A stretch of 64,000 nucleotides of DNA from contig CAWEPQ010000001.1 in NCBI GenBank assembly GCA_963811055.1, positions 496,001 through 560,000 of the forward strand, in the 5' to 3' direction. The position numbers were made by a program, and so were the translations under genes. A model generated the notes under the pieces. It was not told the DNA's origin and made no database searches. It worked only from the letters and a program-made list of their open reading frames with translations. This DNA comes from JACVRW01 sp963811055 (GTDB taxonomy: Bacteria; Actinomycetota; Thermoleophilia; Solirubrobacterales; Thermoleophilaceae). Shown piece by piece: positions 1 to 10,366 of this stretch (position 1 is the first letter of the stretch; the number at the start of each line of letters is the position of its first letter).

Positions 1-449
1 TTGGGAATCAGGTCGGTGTTCACCGGGTCCACGTCGCCGCCGGCGATCAGCCGCAGGGTCGCGTCACCGGAAGCGGACACACCGTCGTACTTGCCGGTGC
101 GCATCAGCGTGACCATCTCGTCCGAGGTGTTGCCGATCTTCACGTTGACGTTGCAGCCGGTCTCCTTCTCGAAGTCCGTGACCCAGTCGACCTTCGGGTC
201 GGTCGAGCCGTCCTCCACGTAGCCGGCCCATGCGATCAGGTTCACCTCGCCCTCGCTCTTCCCGAGCTTCGTCGGCGCCTCGGAGCCGGAGTCGGCGCTG
301 CCGCCGTCGCCCCCGTCGTCGTCATCGCCACAGCCGGCCGCGGTCAATGCCGCCAGCGCCAGGGTGACCGCTGCCAGCACGGTCCACCACCTCCATCGTC
401 TTGCGGAAGTAGCCGGCTCGGCCGGCTGCGCCCCGATGCTCTTCCTCAC
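1..449 (-). CDS. Polyamine-type ABC transporter substrate-binding lipoprotein (PotD-like), N-terminal part
   Basis: Solute-binding lipoprotein of a spermidine/putrescine-type ABC importer, cut by the window edge; about 149 residues are visible. The GTG start at 449-447 overlaps the stop of the ATPase gene (GTGA), so the two are translationally coupled. An Arg/Trp-rich n-region (SARRWRWW), a hydrophobic core and the lipobox LTAAGC (Cys40) are followed by an acidic Asp/Gly linker. The mature part has EVNLIAWAGYVEDGS and GKYDGVSASGD, as in the PotD family. The alternative in-frame GTG at 380 would remove the basic n-region, so 449 is preferred. A dispersed palindromic repeat (403-431) lies inside this N-terminal coding part. 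Substrate is inferred from family only. Confidence 0.8.
   Translation of the reverse strand, partial: MRKSIGAQPAEPATSARRWRWWTVLAAVTLALAALTAAGCGDDDDGGDGGSADSGSEAPTKLGKSEGEVNLIAWAGYVEDGSTDPKVDWVTDFEKETGCNVNVKIGNTSDEMVTLMRTGKYDGVSASGDATLRLIAGGDVDPVNTDLIP
403..431. repeat. REP-like palindromic repeat, copy 1
   Basis: A 29-base element starting GCGGAAGT and centred on AGCCGGC-TCG-GCCGGCT. It is nearly identical to 29396-29424 and more distantly related to 14866-14894. It starts 15 bases downstream of the potA-like stop codon on the minus strand and overlaps the N-terminal codons of the PotD-like gene. The stem is 7 to 9 bp with a TCG loop. Confidence 0.6.
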
Positions 450-1506
450 AGTGCCCCCTCCTCGGTTGTTTCTGTTTCTTTCTCGGGGATGGCGTATGCG
501 TGCTCGCCGGCCCAGCCGACTCGCACACGACGTCCCCTCTGCTCGAGCGCCTCCGCGGAGGACATCTCGAGGTTCTGACGCACGACCTGGAGCTCCCCGC
601 CCCGGTCGAGCTCCACCACGAAGCGAGTGATCATCCCCGCGTACGACACGTCGCGGATCCGTCCCTCCTCCACCTCGAACTGGCCGGCGTGCTCGAGCGT
701 GTCGAGGATCCGCACCTTCTCGGGCCGGATCGTCACCCGCCGGCCATCCCGCTCCACGATGTTCGACACGCCCACGAAGCCGGCCACGAACTCGTTGGCC
801 GGCCGCTCGTACACGTCGGCGGGAGCGCCCACCTGCTCGACCCGGCCGTCGTTGAACACGGCCATGCGGTCGCTCATCGTCAGCGCCTCCTCCTGGTCGT
901 GCGTCACGTAGATGAAGGTGATCCCAACCTCGCTCTGGATCGTGCGCAGCTCGTGCTGCATCTGCTGGCGCAGCTTCAGGTCGAGCGCGCCGAGCGGCTC
1001 GTCGAGCAGCAGCACCGCGCGGGCGGTTGACGAGCGCGCGGGCGAGTGCCACGCGCTGGCGCTGCCCGCCCGAGAGCTGCGTGGTGCGCCGGCCCTCGTA
1101 GCCCTCGAGCCTGACGAGCTCCAGCGCCTCGGCGGTGCGCCGGCCGCGCTCCTCCTTGGACACCTTCTTGATGCGCAGCCCGTACTCCACGTTCTCGCCC
1201 ACCGACATGTGCGGGAACAGCGCGTAGTCCTGGAAGACGGTGTTCACGTCACGCTCGAACGGCGGCACGTCGGTCACGTCGCGCCCGCGCAGCTCCACCG
1301 CACCCTCGTCCGGACGCTCGAAGCCCGGCGATCATCCGCAGGCAGGTGGTCTTGCCGGATCCCGAGGGGCCGAGCAGCGTGAAGAACTCGTCGGTCTCGA
1401 TGGAGAGCTCCACGTGGTCGACCGCCACCACGTCGCCGTAGAGCTTCCGAACTGCGGCGAGCCGGACCGCCACTCCGTCCGCGGTCGCCTCCGCCTGCCG
1501 GGCCAT
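446..1506 (-). CDS. Polyamine-type ABC transporter ATP-binding protein (PotA-like), disrupted by two apparent frameshifts
   Basis: Importer ATPase. From ATG at 1506 the frame gives MARQAEATADGVAVRL and a Walker A region GPSGSGKTT. The frame must then shift near 1323 to recover ERPDEGAVELRGRDVTDVPP, the Q-loop region and the signature LSGGQRQR. It must shift again near 1016-1022 to recover the Walker B segment VLLLDEPLGALDLK, the H-loop THDQEEALTMSD and a C-terminal TOBE-like region. Each site is explained by one extra base in a G/C run. The intact paralogue at 44674-45819 is uninterrupted at both places. It forms an operon with the downstream PotD-like gene. Either sequence errors or a real pseudogene; the strict conservation on both sides favours errors. 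Confidence 0.75.
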
Positions 1507-1564
1507 CGCGGGTTTGTACACCCTGGAGGCGTCGTCGTGCGGCCCGCGCAGGTGCGTCGTTGGC

Positions 1565-2021
1565 TCAGCGCTCGGGTCTGCGCACTGGCACGCGCACCGT
1601 GCGCACGCGGTGCCCGGACGACGTGAGCGCCTGGGCCGGCGGCGGCTCGTACAGCACGAGCTCGCGCTTGAAGGAGCGCCGGACGCGCTCGATCTCCCCA
1701 CGGAGCTCGCGCTCGACGCGCTCGGCGTGCCGCTCCAGGTTGCGCACGCGCCGCTGCATCCGCTCCAGCTCGGTCTCGAGCTCGAACACCTTCTCCACGC
1801 CCGCGAGGTTCATGCCCAGCTCACCCGGTCAGCTCCTGGATGCGCTTCAGCCGGCGCACGTCCTCCTGCGAGTAGAGCCGCGTGTTCTTGGGCGAGCGCT
1901 TGGGCGTGATCAGCCCGCGCGACTCGTAGATCCGGAGCGTCTGCGGGTGCATGCCGGCCAGCTCGGCCGCCACCGAGATCATGTAGACGCCGCGCACCTG
2001 ATCCGGATCGCCGACGGCCAC
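1565..2021 (-). CDS. hspR: Heat-shock repressor HspR, MerR family, with an apparent frameshift
   Basis: Winged-helix MerR-type repressor that controls the dnaK operon in actinobacteria. The GTG start at 2021 directly abuts the dnaJ TAG stop. The first 66 residues hold the MerR DNA-binding domain (YMISVAAELAGMHPQTLRIYE, then TPKRSPKNTRLYSQEDVRRL). The frame ends early at 1821 after RIQELTG. Removing one base of the CCC run at 1824-1826 continues it as ELGMNLAGVEKVFELE, then a coiled coil and a basic tail to the stop at 1565, about 151 residues in total. That is the usual HspR layout, so one extra base is the simplest reading. Two separate small proteins are possible but unlikely. Confidence 0.78.
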
Positions 2022-3107
2022 CTACTCACCCCGCCCCGACAGGAGCCGCGCGCGCGGGTTGCCGTCCATCACGGTGGCCAGCTCGTCCACGACCTCCGCC
2101 TGCTCGCGCGAGAGCGAGCTCGGCACGTCCACCACCAGCCGGTAGCGGATGTCGCCGCGTCCGCGCCCGTTGAGCTTGGGCGGGCCCTCGCCGCGGAGCC
2201 GCTGCACGGTGCCGTGCTGGGTCCCCGGGGGCACGCGAATCCGCTTGCTCGCGGCCAGCGTGGGTACCTCGATCGTGGCGCCGCGGATCGCCTCCGGAAT
2301 GGTGATCGGCACCTCCACCTCGAGGTTGTCGCCCTTGCGCTCGAAGATGTCCGACGCACCCACACGTGTGATCACGTAGAGGTCGCCCTGCGCTCCGCCG
2401 CGTGGGCCGGCCTCGCCCTTGCCGGCCAGTCGCACCCGGCTTCCGTCGCGCACGCCGGCGGGGATGTTCACCCGGTAGCGCTTGACCTGACGGGTGCGCC
2501 CGCTGCCGCTGCAGGTCGGGCAGGGCTCCTTGATCTCGGTGCCCGTGCCTCCGCAGCGCCGGCACGGCTGCGAGATCGAGAAGAGCCCCTGCGACTCGGC
2601 CTCGACTCCGCGGCCGTGGCAGAGGCTGCAGACCTCGGGCGAGGTTCCCGGCTTGGCGCCGGTGCCCCGACACGTCGCGCAGGGGGCGGAGAGTGGAACG
2701 CTGACGGGCACCTGGGCCCCGGTCATGGCCTGGTCGAAGGAGATGTGCACGTCCGTCTCGAGGTCGCGGCCGGGCTCCGGGCGCGGCTGTCCCTGGCCGC
2801 CTCGAGCGGTGAAGAGGTCCGAGAGGATGTCGCCGAAGCCTCCGAAGCCGCCACGGAAGGCGTTCGGGTCGAAGCCCGCGCCGCCGAACACGCCACCGCC
2901 GGAGTCGTAGGAGCGGCGCTTCTCGGGGTCGGTCAGGATCGAGTTGGCCTCCTGCACCTCCTTGAAGCGCTCCTCGGCCGCGGCGTCGCCCGGATTGCGA
3001 TCGGGGTGGTACTGGCGCGCGAGCTTGCGGTAGGCCTTCTTGATCTCCTCGTCGGAGGCCTTGCGGTCGACGCCGAGCGTCTTGTAGGGGTCCTTCACCG
3101 CCGCCAT
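2022..3107 (-). CDS. dnaJ: Chaperone protein DnaJ
   Basis: Hsp40 co-chaperone that delivers substrates to DnaK and stimulates its ATPase. It is 361 residues long, typical for full-length DnaJ. The J domain has HPD at residues 34-36 (ARQYHPDRN). A Gly/Phe-rich region (GGFGGFGDIL) follows, then four zinc-binding CxxCxGxG repeats: CATCRGTG, CSLCHGRG, CRRCGGTG and CPTCSGSG. The C-terminal substrate-binding domains end in a short acidic tail. The ATG at 3107 lies 7 bases after the grpE stop; an open frame upstream is an overlap with grpE. The last codon abuts the hspR GTG start, so the repressor is made with its operon. Confidence 0.96.
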   Translation of the reverse strand: MAAVKDPYKTLGVDRKASDEEIKKAYRKLARQYHPDRNPGDAAAEERFKEVQEANSILTDPEKRRSYDSGGGVFGGAGFDPNAFRGGFGGFGDILSDLFTARGGQGQPRPEPGRDLETDVHISFDQAMTGAQVPVSVPLSAPCATCRGTGAKPGTSPEVCSLCHGRGVEAESQGLFSISQPCRRCGGTGTEIKEPCPTCSGSGRTRQVKRYRVNIPAGVRDGSRVRLAGKGEAGPRGGAQGDLYVITRVGASDIFERKGDNLEVEVPITIPEAIRGATIEVPTLAASKRIRVPPGTQHGTVQRLRGEGPPKLNGRGRGDIRYRLVVDVPSSLSREQAEVVDELATVMDGNPRARLLSGRGE

Positions 3108-3114
3108 CGCGGCC

Positions 3115-3717
3115 TCACCCCGACACCACCACGCGGGCCGGCCGGAGCACCTGCCCGTTGGAGCGATAGCCCTTCTCCACCACGTCCAGCACCACGCCCG
3201 GCTCGGAGCCCTCCTCCGTGCGGGTGGACAGCGCCTCGTGGAACGTGGGGTCGAACGGCTCGCCGGCCGGGTCGAACGGCTCCACGCCGTTGCGCTCGAG
3301 CACGGCCACGAGCTCCGAGTGCACGAGCGCCACGCCCTCGGCCAGGTGCTCTCCCGCCTTGTCGCCGGCGGAGCCGAGCGCGCGCTCGAGGTTGTCCACC
3401 ACCGGGAGCAGCTCGCGAACGAGCCCTCCGCGGGCACGCTCGCCGGCCGCGGCCGCTTCGCGAGCGGCGCGCTTGCGGTAGTTCTCGAAGTCCGCCTGGG
3501 CGCGACGGGCCAGATCGAGGTACTCGTCGCGCTCGCGGCGGGCGACCGCCAGGGGATCGTCCTTCCCCTCGGCGGCCTCCTCCACGGCCTTCACGCCCGC
3601 GGCCTCGTTGGCCGGGTCCTCGTCGCCCGCGGGCTCGTCCGCCTCGTCACGCGACGTGACCGTCTCCTCGGGCGGCTCGCCGGCCGGCGGCGCCGCGCTT
3701 GCCCTCTTCTCCGTCAT
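3115..3717 (-). CDS. grpE: Nucleotide exchange factor GrpE
   Basis: Cytoplasmic nucleotide exchange factor for DnaK, 200 residues. The first about 70 residues are acidic and low-complexity. They are followed by the long helix with ADFENYRKRAAREAA and the beta-rich head with LLPVVDNLERAL, NGVEPFDPAGEPFDPTFHEAL and a C-terminal EKGYRSNGQVLRPARVVV, all hallmarks of GrpE. It starts 3 bases after the dnaK stop, in the classic actinobacterial dnaK-grpE-dnaJ-hspR operon. Confidence 0.95.
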   Translation of the reverse strand: MTEKRASAAPPAGEPPEETVTSRDEADEPAGDEDPANEAAGVKAVEEAAEGKDDPLAVARRERDEYLDLARRAQADFENYRKRAAREAAAAGERARGGLVRELLPVVDNLERALGSAGDKAGEHLAEGVALVHSELVAVLERNGVEPFDPAGEPFDPTFHEALSTRTEEGSEPGVVLDVVEKGYRSNGQVLRPARVVVSG

Positions 3718-3720
3718 CGG

Positions 3721-5634
<1,914 letters not shown>

Positions 5635-5758
5635 CCGAAATTGCTCCTTTACCGCTTACAGTTCAACCTGAAAGAAATCTAAGCGAGAGTATGGCAGATC
5701 GTCTTAGCCGCGCCAAGGCGGCGCCACGCACCGGCCGGAGTGGTTAGTCTCCGCGCCC
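5635..5758. promoter_or_regulatory. Divergent leader between dnaK and the FKBP gene
   Basis: This 124-base region is visibly AT-richer than its surroundings and should hold the dnaK promoter (minus) and the FKBP gene promoter (plus). A small inverted repeat TTCA-ACC-TGAA lies at 5662-5672, just upstream of the dnaK ribosome-binding site. I do not see a canonical HAIR operator (CTTGAGT-N7-ACTCAAG), although an HspR gene ends the operon. Promoter boxes are not clear enough to assign. Confidence 0.5.
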
Positions 5759-6292
5759 GTGCCTCGCCTTCCTCGCCTTCTCGCAGTCCTTGCCGCCCTC
5801 CTGGCGGTGCTGGCCCTCGCCGCCTGCGGTGACGACGGCGACGACGGCGACTCGGCCGCCACGCCCACGGCCGAGCAGCCGGCGCCCGAGACGGAGACCG
5901 AGGCCGCGGACCTCACCGACACCAGCGTCAAGCCCGAGATCCCGAAGCCGAGCGGGTCGCCGCCGAGCACGCTCCAGAAGGAGGACATCGTCAAGGGCAA
6001 GGGTCCGGCGGCCCAGAACGGCGACACCGTGACGATGCACTACGTGGGAATCGCGTTCTCCACGGGCGAGCAGTTCGACGCCTCCTGGGACCGCGGCGTG
6101 CCGCTCGATCCCTTCCAGCTGGGCACGGGCGCGGTGATCCCGGGGTGGGACCAAGGCATCCTGGGCATGCGCGTGGGCGGCCGGCGCAAGCTGGTGATTC
6201 CCCCGGAGCTCGCCTACGGCCCGCAGGGCTCAGGCCCGATCGGTCCCAACGAGACGCTCATCTTCGTTGTGGACCTCCTCAAGATCGGCTGA
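5759..6292 (+). CDS. FKBP-type peptidyl-prolyl cis-trans isomerase, lipoprotein
   Basis: Probable exported proline isomerase anchored to the membrane by lipid, 177 residues from GTG. A basic n-region, Leu/Ala-rich core and lipobox ALAAC (Cys23) are followed by an acidic, Pro-rich linker to about residue 80. A single FKBP domain follows: GDTVTMHYVGIAFSTGEQFDAS, then PFQLGTGAVIPGWDQGILGM, then GGRRKLVIPPELAYG and a closing TLIFVVDLLKIG. These cover the usual active-site Tyr, Phe, Asp, Val-Ile-Trp and Tyr positions. Its last 63 bases overlap the 3' end of the convergent nth gene. Likely role: folding of secreted proteins. Confidence 0.93.
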   Translation: MPRLPRLLAVLAALLAVLALAACGDDGDDGDSAATPTAEQPAPETETEAADLTDTSVKPEIPKPSGSPPSTLQKEDIVKGKGPAAQNGDTVTMHYVGIAFSTGEQFDASWDRGVPLDPFQLGTGAVIPGWDQGILGMRVGGRRKLVIPPELAYGPQGSGPIGPNETLIFVVDLLKIG

Positions 6293-6985
6293 GGCCGGCC
6301 CCGACGCGAGCCGGCGCCTGCCCTCGGGGCACATGCGCCGCAGCGGACACTCGGAGCAGCGCGGGGCGCGTGCGGCGCAGGTACGCCTGCCGTGGCGGAT
6401 GAGGAGCACGTGCACCTCGTAGGCGTCCCCCTCGGGGCAGAGACGCAGCATCTCGTCGTGGGCCTCCTCCAGGGAAGCCCCGGGCCGGAACAGCCCGAGC
6501 CGCGTGCCCACCCTGAACACGTGGGTGTCCACGGGCACGTCGTGGCGGCCGAACGAGAAGAGCAGCACGCAGGCCGCTGTCTTGCGGCCCACGCCGGGGA
6601 GGGCGCAGAGGTAGTCGCGCGCCTCCTCGATCGGTGCGTCAGCCAGCCAGTCGAGCGCGTCGTCGCCGAGCGGCCTGTCGTCCTCCGCGATGGCGTCGAG
6701 GATCCGCACGATCCTCACAGCCTTGGTCGGCGCCAGGCCCCCGGGCCTGATGGCGTCCTCGACGTCCGCCACTGGCGCGCTGCGAACGCCCTCCCAGGAC
6801 GGAAAGCGCTCGCGCAGGCGGCCGTAGGCCACGTCGCGGTTGCGGTCGTTGGTGTTCTGCGACAGGACGGTGAGCACGAGCTCGTCCACGGGCCGGTGGT
6901 GGGGGTGCAGCCGCGGGCGCCCGTACTCCCGCCGCAGACGGTCGCGGATGGCGATCAGACGGCGGCGGTCGGGGCGCTTGGGCAC
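6230..6985 (-). CDS. nth: Endonuclease III family DNA glycosylase
   Basis: Base-excision repair glycosylase/AP lyase for oxidised pyrimidines, 251 residues from GTG at 6985. The helix-hairpin-helix is LPGVGRKTAACVL, whose Lys is the expected catalytic residue. PVDTHVFRV carries the catalytic Asp. The C-terminal iron-sulfur loop is C-X6-C-X2-C-X5-C (CAARAPRCSECPLRRMC). SQNTNDRNRD matches the conserved LSxQTxD region. A longer in-frame extension to 7198 is low-complexity and overlaps the divergent hydrolase gene, so it is not used. The tail of about 30 residues after the cluster overlaps the FKBP gene. Confidence 0.92.
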   Translation of the reverse strand: MPKRPDRRRLIAIRDRLRREYGRPRLHPHHRPVDELVLTVLSQNTNDRNRDVAYGRLRERFPSWEGVRSAPVADVEDAIRPGGLAPTKAVRIVRILDAIAEDDRPLGDDALDWLADAPIEEARDYLCALPGVGRKTAACVLLFSFGRHDVPVDTHVFRVGTRLGLFRPGASLEEAHDEMLRLCPEGDAYEVHVLLIRHGRRTCAARAPRCSECPLRRMCPEGRRRLASGPASADLEEVHNEDERLVGTDRA

Positions 6986-7019
6986 GGCCGCAAGGCTAAG
7001 GCCTGGTAAGAAAGCGGCC

Positions 7020-7799
7020 GTGGAGATCGTCGAACGCCGCGAGCGGGTCGGAGAGCTCGAGGTGCACTGGCGCCAGGCGGGCGAGGCGCCCATTCTGTAT
7101 CTCCACGGCGTACCGACCGCGTCCTTCGACTGGATCCCGTTCCTCGAGCAGGGCGGCGGCATCGCGCCGGACCTGCCGGGCTTCGGCGACTCCGCCAAGC
7201 CGGCCGAGTTCGACTACTCGATCGACGGCTACGCCGACTTCCTCGAGAGCTTCGTGGACGCGCTCGGGCTCGAGCGCGTCTCGCTCGTGATGCACGACTG
7301 GGGGGTGGTGGGCCTGGCGCTCGCCCAGCGCCGGCCGGAGCTCGTGGAGCGACTGGTCATGTTCAGCGCCGTGCCGTTCCTGCCCGGCTACCACTGGCAC
7401 CGCGTGGCGAGGGGCTGGCGGAGACCGCTCGTGGGCGAGCTGATGATGGGCGCCGCGACACGCTGGGCCTTCCGGCGCGAGCTGCCGCCCGAGCTGGCCG
7501 ACCAGGCCTGGAGCCGCTTCGACCACGGCACCCAGCGGGCCATCCTGAAGCTCTATCGCTCCGCCTCCTCCGAGGTGCTCGCAGGCGCCGGCGAGGGACT
7601 CGACCGCGTGCGGAGCCCCGCGCTCCTGCTGTGGTCGACGCGCGACCCGTACATCCCCGCCGAGTTCGGGCAGGCCTACGCCGACGCGCTCGGCGGTGAG
7701 GCCGAGCTCGAGCTCGTGGACGGGGGCCACTGGACATGGCTCGAGCGGCCGGAGCTCGTTGAGCGCACGGTGTCATTTCTGAGTCGCCCGCTCGGCTAG
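7020..7799 (+). CDS. Alpha/beta hydrolase, haloalkane dehalogenase/epoxide hydrolase-like
   Basis: Soluble alpha/beta-hydrolase, 259 residues from GTG at 7020. It has the oxyanion motif LYLHGVPTASFDW and the nucleophile elbow VMHDWGVVG, where the nucleophile is Asp (about residue 92) rather than Ser. That is the pattern of haloalkane dehalogenases and epoxide hydrolases. A cap region is rich in Trp and Arg. The general-base His is in VDGGHWTWLE near residue 236. It starts 34 bases from the divergent nth gene and is followed closely by a membrane protein gene. The substrate cannot be read from the sequence. Confidence 0.85.
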   Translation: MEIVERRERVGELEVHWRQAGEAPILYLHGVPTASFDWIPFLEQGGGIAPDLPGFGDSAKPAEFDYSIDGYADFLESFVDALGLERVSLVMHDWGVVGLALAQRRPELVERLVMFSAVPFLPGYHWHRVARGWRRPLVGELMMGAATRWAFRRELPPELADQAWSRFDHGTQRAILKLYRSASSEVLAGAGEGLDRVRSPALLLWSTRDPYIPAEFGQAYADALGGEAELELVDGGHWTWLERPELVERTVSFLSRPLG

Positions 7800-7811
7800 C
7801 CTTCTACCGTC

Positions 7812-9524
7812 GTGCTCCGGGCCGCGCTCTCCGCAGTCACGGCGCCGCCTCGTGGCCACTCCGGCGAGGTCGCGCCCGACACCCGCCGCTTCCCGCGCCG
7901 GGCCGGCTCCGGGCCCCCGCAGTCGTGGTGGCGGCGTATCGACTGGTGGCGCGTGGCGCCCGTCCTGGTCGCGCTGGTGTTCGCGGTCGTCTACCTGGTC
8001 TGGCAGCCGCGCACCGTCGACCTTGCCGCGCACACCTTCCGGGCCGACCTGTTCGGCCAGGAGGGCTTCACGATCTGGAACGGCCAGTGGTACGGCGGGC
8101 ACCACACGCCCGCCTACAGCATCATCTCGCCGCCGATCGCCTGGCTGCTCGGGCCGCCGCTCGCGCTCGCGCTCGCGGCGCTGGCCTCGGCCGCGCTCTT
8201 CGAACCGCTCGCGCGTGGCTACTTCGGAGCCGACCGCGCGCGCTGGGGCTCGATCTGGTTCGGCGTGGCCACGGCCACGCTGCTCTTCACGAGCCGGCTG
8301 CCGTTCGCGATCGGCGTGGCGTTCGGGCTGGCCGCCCTGCTCGCCCTCCAGCGGCGCCGTTACGCGCTGGCGATCGTGTTCGCCCTCCTCTGTCCGCTCG
8401 GCAGCCCCGTGGCCGGGCTGTTCCTCGCGATGGCGGGCGTGGCCTTCGCGCTCGCCCACCGCGGCGACCGCTCGAAGCGGCGCGAGGGGATCGCCATCGC
8501 GGCGGCGGCGTTCATCCCGCCGGTGTTCCTCGCCTGGGCCTTCCCGGAGGGCGGCTGGGCGCCCTTCCCGTTCACCGCCTATCTGCCGATCCCGCTGTTC
8601 GCCATCGCCTGTCTGATCGTGCTGCCCAAGCAGGAGCGCGCGCTCCGCTGGGGCGCGGCGCTGTACGGCGCCGGCGCCACGCTGGCGCTCTTCCTGGACA
8701 CGCAGATGGGTGGCAACGCCGTGCGCCTGGGCGCGCTCTTCGGCGGGCCCGTGCTCCTCTGCGCCATCTGGGGGAAGTCCTGGACGCGGAGCCTGATCGT
8801 CCTGCCGGCGCTGGTCTGCGGCTTCGCCGCCCTCGGCTTCTGGCAGTGGTCGCCGGCCGTCCGCGACGTGATCAAGTACCTCGAGGACCCGGCCGCGAAG
8901 TCGGACTACTTCGAGCCGCTGCGCCAGTACCTGGCGACGCTCCCCGACCAGCGGCGCATCGAGATCCCCTTCACCCGCAGCCACTGGGAGGGAGCGGAGA
9001 TCGCGCTCGGCACGCCGCTGGCTCGCGGCTGGCTGCGCCAGCTCGACACCGGGCGCAACCCGATCTTCTACGGCGGCCAGGTGACACGGCTGACCTACGC
9101 GAGCTGGCTGGCCGAGAACGCGGTGCGCTACGTGGCCCTGCCCAGCGCGAAGCCGGACAAGAGCTCCTACGCCGAGCGCGCGCTGATCGAGCGCGGCCTG
9201 CCCTACCTGCGCCTGCGCTGGCGCTCGGACGACTGGCGGGTATACGAGGTGCTGCTGCCCACGCCGTTCGTCATCCCACAGAAGGACTCCAACATCGTGC
9301 TCGAGCAGCTGGGCTCGGACGAGCTGCTGCTGGACGTCAAGCGGCCCGGCGAGGCGATCGTGCGCGTGCGCTGGACGCCCTACTGGTTCGCCACCGGCGC
9401 CTGCGTCGAGCCGTACGGCAACTGGACGCGGGTGATCGCCGGCCGTCAGGGCTTCGTCCACATGAGCACGCGCTTCTCTCCTGAGCGCCTGTTCTCGCGC
9501 GGGCGCCGCTGCGACGACGGCTGA
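7812..9524 (+). CDS. Large polytopic membrane protein, possibly GT-C-like glycosyltransferase
   Basis: Not recognised with certainty; 570 residues from GTG. After a Pro/Arg-rich cytoplasmic N-terminus of about 50 residues, a first membrane helix (VAPVLVALVFAVVYLVW) leads to a loop with RADLFGQEGFTIWNGQWYGG and HHTPAYSIISPP. About eight more hydrophobic helices follow to about residue 360. A soluble C-terminal domain has FTRSHWEGAEIALGTPLARG and ends RFSPERLFSRGRRCDDG. Many helices plus an acidic first loop and a large extracellular C-terminal domain resemble GT-C glycosyltransferases, but no diagnostic motif is seen. It follows the hydrolase by 12 bases. Confidence 0.75.
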   Translation: MLRAALSAVTAPPRGHSGEVAPDTRRFPRRAGSGPPQSWWRRIDWWRVAPVLVALVFAVVYLVWQPRTVDLAAHTFRADLFGQEGFTIWNGQWYGGHHTPAYSIISPPIAWLLGPPLALALAALASAALFEPLARGYFGADRARWGSIWFGVATATLLFTSRLPFAIGVAFGLAALLALQRRRYALAIVFALLCPLGSPVAGLFLAMAGVAFALAHRGDRSKRREGIAIAAAAFIPPVFLAWAFPEGGWAPFPFTAYLPIPLFAIACLIVLPKQERALRWGAALYGAGATLALFLDTQMGGNAVRLGALFGGPVLLCAIWGKSWTRSLIVLPALVCGFAALGFWQWSPAVRDVIKYLEDPAAKSDYFEPLRQYLATLPDQRRIEIPFTRSHWEGAEIALGTPLARGWLRQLDTGRNPIFYGGQVTRLTYASWLAENAVRYVALPSAKPDKSSYAERALIERGLPYLRLRWRSDDWRVYEVLLPTPFVIPQKDSNIVLEQLGSDELLLDVKRPGEAIVRVRWTPYWFATGACVEPYGNWTRVIAGRQGFVHMSTRFSPERLFSRGRRCDDG

Positions 9525-9562
9525 CCGGGTTCATCCCGGAGCGTGTACTAGGCTTGGCGCCC

Positions 9563-10366
9563 ATGCCCCGGTCCCATCCGCTGCTCGTGCAGCTGGCCAG
9601 GGTCTGGCGTCTGAGCGGTCGCTGGCTCCCTAACGGCTGGGTGGACGCACTCCGCCAGCTGGCCCTCTTCGCGGGCGCCTACTACGCCTACCGCCTCGTG
9701 CGCGGCTTCGTGGACGGCCAGGCCGGCCTCGCGTTCGAGAACGCGCGCAACCTCGTGGACCTCGAGCGCACGCTCGGGCTCTTCTTCGAGCCCGGGCTGC
9801 AGGCATGGGCGCGCAGCCAGGACTGGATCCTCACGGGGGCCAACTGGATGTACGTGAACTCGCACTTCATCGTGACCACCACGTTCCTGATCTGGCTGTA
9901 CATCGCGCGCAACCACGCCTTCTACTTCGTTCGCAACATGTTCATGGTCGCCATGGGACTGGCGCTCGCGGGCTACGTGGCCTATCCGACCGCGCCGCCG
10001 CGCTTCATGCCCGAGTGGGGCTTCACCGACTCGGTGGCGTCGTTCGTCGGCGACTCGGCGTCGAGCAGCGCCAACGTTCTCTACAACCCGTTCGCCGCCG
10101 TGCCGAGCATGCACGTGGCGTTCGCGCTCATGATCGCCGTGCCGGCGTTCTTCCTGGTCAAGAACCGTGTGATCAAGGCGCTCTGGGCCGTGTATCCGGT
10201 CGTCGTGACCTTCGTGGTGGTGGTCACGGCCAACCACTTCTGGATGGACGCGGCGCTGGGCGCGCTGGTGGCCGGGGTGTCCGCCATCGCGGCATCGGAG
10301 GCGTTCGCCCGTGCGCGGCCCGAGGCCTGGGCCTGGCGCACACGGCGCGTCAAGGTTCCCGCGTGA
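9563..10366 (+). CDS. PAP2-superfamily membrane protein (inositol phosphorylceramide synthase-like)
   Basis: Membrane phosphatase or phosphotransferase, 267 residues from ATG at 9563. It has five to six hydrophobic segments and the three-part PAP2 signature in the Aur1/Ipc form: AYPTAPPRFMPEWG, then AAVPSMHVAFALM with the catalytic His, then TANHFWMDAALGALVAG with the second His and Asp. The gene overlaps the next one by GTGA, which strongly suggests a shared role in lipid headgroup chemistry with the CDP-alcohol phosphatidyltransferase and inositol-phosphate synthase downstream. A role in inositol lipid metabolism is inferred from motif and context. Confidence 0.85.
   Translation: MPRSHPLLVQLARVWRLSGRWLPNGWVDALRQLALFAGAYYAYRLVRGFVDGQAGLAFENARNLVDLERTLGLFFEPGLQAWARSQDWILTGANWMYVNSHFIVTTTFLIWLYIARNHAFYFVRNMFMVAMGLALAGYVAYPTAPPRFMPEWGFTDSVASFVGDSASSSANVLYNPFAAVPSMHVAFALMIAVPAFFLVKNRVIKALWAVYPVVVTFVVVVTANHFWMDAALGALVAGVSAIAASEAFARARPEAWAWRTRRVKVPA

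Noticed and set aside
1560..3659. Long plus-strand open frame opposite hspR and dnaJ
   Set aside because: Arg/Ala/Pro-rich translation without domains; it runs antisense through well-supported heat-shock genes. Such frames are expected in GC-rich DNA.
7773..9461. 562-codon minus open frame opposite the polytopic membrane protein
   Set aside because: Highly charged shadow sequence; the plus strand has a coherent run of membrane helices and normal codon use.
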